From Lachnospiraceae bacterium (GTDB taxonomy: Bacteria; Bacillota; Clostridia; Lachnospirales; Lachnospiraceae), in assembly GCA_011960625.1 (NCBI GenBank), contig BLMJ01000009.1, forward strand, positions 1 to 64,000: 64,000 nucleotides of DNA, read 5' to 3'. Below the pieces are notes generated by a model. That model was not told where the DNA came from. It made no database searches and saw only the letters and a list, made by a program, of their open reading frames with translations. The translations under genes were made by a program, and so were the position numbers. Shown here in pieces: positions 58,272-64,000 of the stretch; within the stretch, counting starts at the first letter, position 1; every line of letters begins with the position of its first letter.

Positions 58272-58697
58272 ATGAATATTTTGTTTTTTCTAAAGCCGAA
58301 AAGAGAACTGGCTTATATCTATGATTATCACACAGTCCGTCAGGCTTTGGAGATCATGGAGTACCACAAATATTCCTCTGTGCCGATTCTGAGCAGGAGC
58401 GGGACGTATATCGGCTCCATAACGGAAGGCGATCTGCTCTGGTCCCTCAAACGCTGGAATCTGTTGAATCTTAAGGATATGGAAGAGATCAGCGTGATGA
58501 AGGTTGAACGACGGCTTGACCATCAGTGCGTAACCGCGAAATCTAAGATGGAGGATTTGATCGGGCGGGCGATGGAACAGAATTTTGTGCCGGTCGTTGA
58601 TGATCAGGGACATTTTATTGGAATCATAACCCGACGTGATATTATCGAATACTGTTACAATAGGATGAAAGGATGTGAAGAAAGCCATGATCATTGA
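58272..58697 (+). CDS. CBS domain protein
   Basis: 141-aa protein made of one CBS pair. The first reads TVRQALEIMEYHKYSSVPIL followed by GTYIGSITEGDLLW; the second reads RAMEQNFVPVVDDQGHFIGIIT. Such pairs bind adenine nucleotides and act as regulators. No other domain. ATG follows aaggagc, 12 nt after aspartate kinase; its end overlaps the amidohydrolase start by 11 nt. Confidence 0.88.
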   Translation: MNILFFLKPKRELAYIYDYHTVRQALEIMEYHKYSSVPILSRSGTYIGSITEGDLLWSLKRWNLLNLKDMEEISVMKVERRLDHQCVTAKSKMEDLIGRAMEQNFVPVVDDQGHFIGIITRRDIIEYCYNRMKGCEESHDH

Positions 58698-59475
58698 TTT
58701 TCATACACACATATTCCCAGACAGGATTGCAAAAAGCACCCTTGATTTTCTGGCTGGCATCTGTGGTGTGAAGCCCTATACAGACGCTACTTACGCAGGT
58801 CTTCTAAGCTCTGCCAAGGAAGCGGGGATTGAGCTTTGCGTCGCGCTCCCTGCAGTAACGAAGGTTTCTCAGGTGGAATCTATTAATCGTTTTGCGGCAC
58901 AGTATCAGGAAGGACCGATTCTTTCCTTTGGCGGTATCCACCCGGCATGTGAGAATTATAAAGAAATTCTGCGGCATGTGAAAGAGCTTGGAATAAAAGG
59001 AATTAAACTGCATCCAGATTATCAGGACATGTACTTTAACGATATTCGTTATAAGAGGCTGGTGGCATATGCTTCGGAATTGGGGCTGATTATCAGCGTC
59101 CATGCAGGCGTGGACCCCAAATGTCCTCAAGATGTTCATTGTACGCCGCAGATGGCCAGGGAGCTGCTTGACGAGGTACAGCCTGAGAGGTTGGTGCTGG
59201 CTCACATGGGCGGAAACTTGATTTGGGATGAGGTGGAGCGTGAACTGGTTGGCCGCAACGTATTTTTTGATACAGGAGTGGTGTTGGATCACATCACTGA
59301 TGAGCAGTTTCTTCGCATCGTTCATACCCATGGAGCAGATAAAATTCTATTTGCAACAGATTCTCCATGGAAAGGACAGAAAAATTTTATAAAACATTTA
59401 TCAGATATGCCTCTTAAGCAAAGTGAAAAAGACTTGATTTTTTCTGGAAATGCCCGCCGTCTGTTAGGGATATAG
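58687..59475 (+). CDS. Amidohydrolase (metal-dependent hydrolase, amidohydrolase 2 family)
   Basis: 262-aa TIM-barrel hydrolase. The N-terminal metal motif HxH occurs in MIIDFHTHIFPD, followed by GIHPAC, KLHPDYQ, ISVHAG, LVLAHMGG and a closing FATDSPW aspartate. These are characteristic of PF04909. The substrate is unknown. The track uses GTG 58675; ATG 58687 starts the conserved block and is preferred. It overlaps the CBS gene. Confidence 0.9.
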   Translation: MIIDFHTHIFPDRIAKSTLDFLAGICGVKPYTDATYAGLLSSAKEAGIELCVALPAVTKVSQVESINRFAAQYQEGPILSFGGIHPACENYKEILRHVKELGIKGIKLHPDYQDMYFNDIRYKRLVAYASELGLIISVHAGVDPKCPQDVHCTPQMARELLDEVQPERLVLAHMGGNLIWDEVERELVGRNVFFDTGVVLDHITDEQFLRIVHTHGADKILFATDSPWKGQKNFIKHLSDMPLKQSEKDLIFSGNARRLLGI

Positions 59476-59526
59476 GGGTGTGAGCATAGACCCTGGAAAT
59501 ATAAGCAAATTTTATTGGATTATAGC

Positions 59527-59555
59527 TTGAATTATGAGAAGATATATGTTATACT
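59527..59555 (+). promoter_or_regulatory. SigA promoter of the rplU operon
   Basis: TTGAAT (59527-59532), 17-bp spacer, TATACT (59550-59555). The transcription start is predicted near 59562, giving a 77-nt leader. Confidence 0.8.
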
Positions 59556-59561
59556 TTACCA

Positions 59562-59638
59562 GTATGCCGCACAACGAGGTTTATAAGTTTCCGATAGGGA
59601 CACCATAGTTGGCGAGTAATGATAATAGGAGGTGCCAT
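59562..59638 (+). promoter_or_regulatory. rplU leader (probable ribosomal protein L21 leader)
   Basis: The 77-nt leader holds ccgcacaacgaggtttataag, ccgatagggacacc and ttggcgagtaatgat, then gataataggaggtgcc. Its position and form suggest the L21 leader element of Firmicutes, through which L21 is thought to control its operon. No alignment was possible here. Confidence 0.45.
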
Positions 59639-59947
59639 ATGTACGCGATTATAGCAACAGGTGGTAAGCAGTACAAAGTAGCCGAAGGCGATATCATTAA
59701 GGTGGAGAAGCTTGGTGTGGAAGCCGGAGAGACGTATACCTTTGACCAGGTGCTTGCAGTCAGTGACAACGGTTTAAAGATTGGGAATCCTACTGTAGCA
59801 GGGGCAACCGTAGAGGCTTCCGTAGTAGAGAATGGAAAAGCCAGAAAAGTCATTGTCTACAAGTATAAGAGGAAAACAGGATACCACAAAAAGAACGGTC
59901 ACAGACAGCAGTATACTGCCGTAAAGATCGAGAAAATTCATGCTTAA
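59639..59947 (+). CDS. rplU: 50S ribosomal protein L21
   Basis: 102-aa 23S rRNA-binding protein. [20 protein letters not shown] is the canonical N-terminus, and [20 protein letters not shown] the canonical C-terminal block. The track start at 59609 lies in the leader; ATG 59639 has aggagg upstream. It is followed by prp and rpmA, the normal Firmicute trio. Confidence 0.98.
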   Translation: MYAIIATGGKQYKVAEGDIIKVEKLGVEAGETYTFDQVLAVSDNGLKIGNPTVAGATVEASVVENGKARKVIVYKYKRKTGYHKKNGHRQQYTAVKIEKIHA

Positions 59948-59962
59948 TATTGGAGAAAATCC

Positions 59963-60298
59963 ATGATTCATGTAACCATTTACCAGAATGAGAATAAAGA
60001 ATGTGTCGGATTCCGGACAGAAGGACATGCAGGGTACAGCGAAAAGGGTTCAGATATCGTATGTGCAGCTGCTTCTGTATTAGTAATTAATACGATGAAT
60101 GCAATAGAGCGATATGCACAGGATCCATGTTCTGTGATTAGTAATGATGAAGCAGGATTGATTGCCTATTATTTAGTGAATGGGTATCCTTCTAATGATG
60201 CCGGTTTACTGTTGAAGACTATGATTCTTGGTCTGGAAAATATGGCGGATGATGTTAACTATGCAGAATATATTGATTTAACATTCGAGGAGGTGTGA
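59963..60298 (+). CDS. prp: Ribosomal-processing cysteine protease Prp
   Basis: Essential protease that removes the N-terminal extension of L27. The catalytic pair His22 and Cys34 lies in [20 protein letters not shown], exactly at the positions known from Staphylococcus aureus. 111 aa. It lies between rplU and rpmA, 15 nt after rplU. Its predicted target is encoded directly downstream. Confidence 0.95.
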   Translation: MIHVTIYQNENKECVGFRTEGHAGYSEKGSDIVCAAASVLVINTMNAIERYAQDPCSVISNDEAGLIAYYLVNGYPSNDAGLLLKTMILGLENMADDVNYAEYIDLTFEEV

Positions 60299-60303
60299 CA
60301 ACC

Positions 60304-60585
60304 ATGATGCAATTAAACCTTCAGTTTTTCGCTCACAAGAAAGGTGTTGGTTCTACAAAGAATGGAAGAGATTCCGAATCTAAGAGACTTGGCGCTAAGA
60401 GAGCGGACGGACAGTTTGTGAAAGCAGGGAACATCCTTTACAGACAGCGTGGAACGAAGATTCATCCAGGCGTTAATGTAGGGCGCGGCGGTGATGATAC
60501 ATTATTCGCACTTGTTGACGGCGTTGTAAGATTTGAGAGAAAAGGAAGAGATAAGAAACAGGTTTCTATCTATCCGGTAGCTTAA
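60304..60585 (+). CDS. rpmA: 50S ribosomal protein L27 (with Prp-cleaved leader)
   Basis: 93-aa L27 of the peptidyl transferase region. It begins [20 protein letters not shown]; the LNLQFF-A motif is the Prp cleavage site, so mature L27 should start at AHKKG. The start is ATG 60304 rather than the track GTG 60295, with gaggagg upstream. A second in-frame ATG follows at once. It closes the rplU-prp-rpmA unit and is followed by a terminator. Confidence 0.97.
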   Translation: MMQLNLQFFAHKKGVGSTKNGRDSESKRLGAKRADGQFVKAGNILYRQRGTKIHPGVNVGRGGDDTLFALVDGVVRFERKGRDKKQVSIYPVA

Positions 60586-60603
60586 GCAATTGTGATTCCA
60601 AAG

Positions 60604-60652
60604 AGAGTGTTGTAGGATAACTGGTATCAGTTAGAAGGCAACACTCTTTTTT
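60604..60652 (+). terminator. Rho-independent terminator after rpmA
   Basis: A 9-bp base stem AGAGTGTTG / CAACACTCT, an inner stem TAACTG / CAGTTA, then six T residues. Confidence 0.85.
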
Positions 60653-60658
60653 GCATAG

Positions 60659-61975
<1,317 letters not shown>

Positions 61976-62026
61976 TTTTCTTTGCAATTTATAGACAAAT
62001 GGATTACAATAAAAAGGAGAAATGAA

Positions 62027-62320
62027 ATGACAACAAAGCAGAGAGCCTACCTAAAGGGTCTTGCGATGAAGCTGGAGCCGATTTTTCAAATTGGAAAGAA
62101 CAGCATGACGCCGGAGTTTACCAAGGCGATAGAAGAGGCGCTGGCAACTCGGGAGCTTATCAAGGTCAGTGTGCTTAAGAATTGTGCAGATGACCCTAGG
62201 GCTTTATCGGAGATGATTGCGGAGCGCACGCATGCAGAGGTGGTACAGGTGATCGGGAAGAAGATTGTCCTGTATCGGGAAGGGAAAGATAAAAATAAGA
62301 AGATTGAACTTCCAAGGTAG
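62027..62320 (+). CDS. yhbY: Ribosome assembly RNA-binding protein YhbY
   Basis: 97-aa CRM-domain protein. MTTKQRAYLKGLAMKLEPIF followed by IGKNSMTPEF and QVIGKKIVLYREGKD are family features (the glycine-rich loop is KNSMTP-type). It binds pre-50S particles. The track start 61982 is upstream; ATG 62027 follows aaaaggag. Confidence 0.95.
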   Translation: MTTKQRAYLKGLAMKLEPIFQIGKNSMTPEFTKAIEEALATRELIKVSVLKNCADDPRALSEMIAERTHAEVVQVIGKKIVLYREGKDKNKKIELPR

Positions 62321-62357
62321 AATTACTTAAGAATTTTGGAACGGAGTTGGATAGACT

Positions 62358-62978
62358 ATGAAGATCGGAATTATGGGCGGAACCTTTGATCCGATACACA
62401 ATGGACATCTAATGCTTGGAAAGGCTGCCCTAGAAGCCTTCGGGCTCGACAGAGTCTGGTATATGCCCAATGGGAATCCGCCTCATAAAGACATTTCCTC
62501 AATTGAAACAGATGTAAAAGACAGGGTGGAGATGGTAAGGCTTGCCATATCCTCCTACCGAGAGTTCCGTCTGGAGCCCTATGAGGCTAAGCGGAAGGAA
62601 GTGTCCTATTCTTATAGTACAATGGAGTATTTCAAAGGAATCTACCCAGAGGATGATTTCTACTTCATCATCGGGGCAGATTCGCTGTTTATGATCGATC
62701 AGTGGGTGCACCCAGAAAGAATTTTTCCCACGTGTACCGTCTTGGCGGCTTACCGGGATGAGATTAACACCAGACATGCGATGGAAGAGAAGATTCGTGA
62801 ACTGAATGACACTTACGGCGCCCGTATTCGGCTTTTGGTGACGCCTCTGGTTCGTATCTCCTCCCATGAACTTAGAAAAGATGTCCGTGAGGGCAGAAGC
62901 ATTGAAAGCCGTGTTCCAAAGGCTGTCAACGATTATATTCTGGATAATCACCTTTATGTAGGAGAGAACAGCATATGA
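62358..62978 (+). CDS. nadD: Nicotinate-nucleotide adenylyltransferase
   Basis: Makes nicotinic acid adenine dinucleotide in NAD synthesis. 206 aa with GGTFDPIHNGHL (nucleotide-binding motif) and ISSHELRKDVREGRSI, the counterpart of ISSTxIR. Its stop overlaps the yqeK start by 4 nt. Part of the obgE-rsfS operon. Confidence 0.96.
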   Translation: MKIGIMGGTFDPIHNGHLMLGKAALEAFGLDRVWYMPNGNPPHKDISSIETDVKDRVEMVRLAISSYREFRLEPYEAKRKEVSYSYSTMEYFKGIYPEDDFYFIIGADSLFMIDQWVHPERIFPTCTVLAAYRDEINTRHAMEEKIRELNDTYGARIRLLVTPLVRISSHELRKDVREGRSIESRVPKAVNDYILDNHLYVGENSI

Positions 62979-63565
62979 ACCATAAGATCACCAAGATTCG
63001 ACGGAAATTGATGACGGAATTGGACAAGGAGAGGTATGAACATACTCTAGGAGTTATGTACACAGCGGCAGCCCTGGCTATGTGCTATGGGGAGGATATT
63101 GAGAAGGCGCTGATGGCAGGGCTTCTCCACGATTGTGCCAAATGTTTGCCGGGCGACACGAAGATTAAGCTGTGTAAAAAATACCACCTGAGCGTGTCGG
63201 AGATTGAGAGGAGTAATCCAAGCCTTTTGCATGCGAAGCTGGGTGCTTTCCTTGCCGCGAAGAAGTACCATATAAAGGATAAGGAGATTATGAACGCCAT
63301 TGCAAGCCATACCACTGGATGCCCTCATATGTCGCTTCTGGATAAGATTATCTATATTGCCGATTATATGGAGCCAGGTAGAAAAGAGCTTCCCAATATG
63401 GCAGAGGTGCGAAAATTAGCCTTTACCGATATTGATGCCTGCCTGTATCGGATTCTGGAAGATTCCTTAGAATATTTAAACAACAAGAATGTTCCCGTTG
63501 ACCCAATGACGGAGAAAACATATCTTTATTATAAAAGCAAAAGAGAAGCAGGAGAGGAGGTGTAG
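62975..63565 (+). CDS. yqeK: HD-domain symmetrical Ap4A hydrolase YqeK
   Basis: 196-aa HD phosphohydrolase that splits diadenosine tetraphosphate to two ADP in Gram-positives. Metal-binding residues lie in RYEHTLGVMYTAAALA (H), GLLHDCAKCL (HD), HAKLGAF, ASHTTGCPHM and YIADYMEPGR. The start overlaps nadD. rsfS begins 1 nt after its stop. Confidence 0.93.
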   Translation: MNHKITKIRRKLMTELDKERYEHTLGVMYTAAALAMCYGEDIEKALMAGLLHDCAKCLPGDTKIKLCKKYHLSVSEIERSNPSLLHAKLGAFLAAKKYHIKDKEIMNAIASHTTGCPHMSLLDKIIYIADYMEPGRKELPNMAEVRKLAFTDIDACLYRILEDSLEYLNNKNVPVDPMTEKTYLYYKSKREAGEEV

Positions 63566-63566
63566 T

Positions 63567-63920
63567 ATGGAGCAGGTAAAAGAGATGGCACGTATTGTTT
63601 ACCATGCGCTGGAGGACAAAAAGGGCGAGGATATCTGTATTATAGATATCGCCGGAATCTCCCCGCTGGCAGATTACTTCATCATCACGAACGGATCCAG
63701 CGACAGCCAGGTAAAGGCGTTGGTTGACAATGTGGAAGAGAAGATGCATAAAGCGGGACATTCGCAGATCCAACGGGAAGGGCTTAAGACCGGAAACTGG
63801 GTGCTTCTGGATTATGGCGATGTGGTTGTCCATGTATTTGATAAGGAGAACCGAGAGTTCTATCATCTGGAGCGGATCTGGAGTGATGGAAAGCGAATAG
63901 AGAGCATCGAAGAGTTGTAG
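63567..63920 (+). CDS. rsfS: Ribosomal silencing factor RsfS
   Basis: 117-aa protein that binds L14 and blocks subunit joining in stationary phase. ISPLADYFIITNGSSDSQVKALV, GNWVLLDYGDVVVHVFDKENR and FYHLERIWSDG are conserved. ATG 63567 follows gagaggagg. It is the last gene of the obgE cluster and of the window, followed by a strong hairpin terminator. Confidence 0.96.
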   Translation: MEQVKEMARIVYHALEDKKGEDICIIDIAGISPLADYFIITNGSSDSQVKALVDNVEEKMHKAGHSQIQREGLKTGNWVLLDYGDVVVHVFDKENREFYHLERIWSDGKRIESIEEL

Positions 63921-63975
63921 GGGAAACAAAATGCCCTTTATAGATTTATGGTCTATGAAGGGCGTTTTGTTTCCC
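63921..63975. terminator. 24-bp hairpin terminator after rsfS
   Basis: GGGAAACAAAATGCCCTTTATAGA pairs with TCTATGAAGGGCGTTTTGTTTCCC (two G-U pairs, 7-nt loop). The GC-rich core GCCCTT/AAGGGC is flanked by an A-tract and a T-tract (GTTTTGTTT), so it can work on both strands. Confidence 0.75.
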
Positions 63976-64000
63976 AAAGGTTAGTTTTCATTCAAATACC

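Overview
The window is chromosomal DNA from a spore-forming, low-to-mid GC Bacillota (Firmicutes). It is most likely a Lachnospiraceae-type Clostridia. The evidence is a complete spoIIIAA-AH operon, yqfC-yqfD, a SpoVB-like flippase, a DUF4250 protein, Prp protease beside an L27 with a cleavable N-terminal extension, and the gene order infB-rbfA-nrnA-truB-ribF. Apart from one glycosidase and one gene remnant, everything is on the + strand. No rRNA, tRNA, CRISPR array, insertion sequence or phage module was seen.

Layout: 1-7.5 kb is the tail of the nusA-infB type translation operon (infB partial, rbfA, nrnA-like, truB, ribF) followed by a Na/Pi cotransporter. 7.5-10.3 kb carries rpsO and pnp, each with its own leader signals. 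10.4-15.3 kb is the spoIIIA operon, which encodes the forespore-mother cell channel. 15.5-25.7 kb holds an oversized FtsA-like protein, a cell-wall L,D-transpeptidase, a YjfB-family gene behind a SigD-like promoter, yqfCD, phoH, ybeY, a SpoVB-like flippase and a BofC-like protein. 25.9-28.4 kb carries DUF896, 5-formyl-THF cyclo-ligase, DUF4250 and miaB.

28.4-39.6 kb is an accessory island lying between miaB and mutS-mutL-miaA. It contains a large DUF1680 (GH127/GH146) glycosidase on the - strand, a frameshifted Imm33/DUF4241-type gene, a CmpB-like membrane protein, a two-gene unit of a 138-aa protein and a 1714-aa DUF4132 protein, and a Phd/ParE-type toxin-antitoxin pair. 39.6-45.6 kb is mutS-mutL-miaA plus a small TPR-like protein. 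45.6-53.1 kb is more mixed: a methionine gamma-lyase-like PLP enzyme, an HI0933-type flavoprotein, an AraC-GyrI regulator with a MATE pump, a GNAT enzyme, a 58-codon remnant of a rifampin ADP-ribosyltransferase (arr) and an AAA-ATPase-like/PD-(D/E)XK protein.

53.2-63.9 kb is the conserved radical SAM (TIGR03960) - DUF2344 - rplU - prp - rpmA - obgE - yhbY - nadD - yqeK - rsfS cluster, interrupted by ybaK, a HAD phosphatase, aspartate kinase, a CBS protein and an amidohydrolase. Most genes form tightly spaced operons serving ribosome assembly, tRNA modification, mismatch repair and sporulation. The points most worth a second look are the DUF4132 module, the arr remnant, a long pnp leader hairpin, the SigD-type promoter before yjfB, the broken immunity-like gene, and the duplicated C-terminal modules of the FtsA-like protein.
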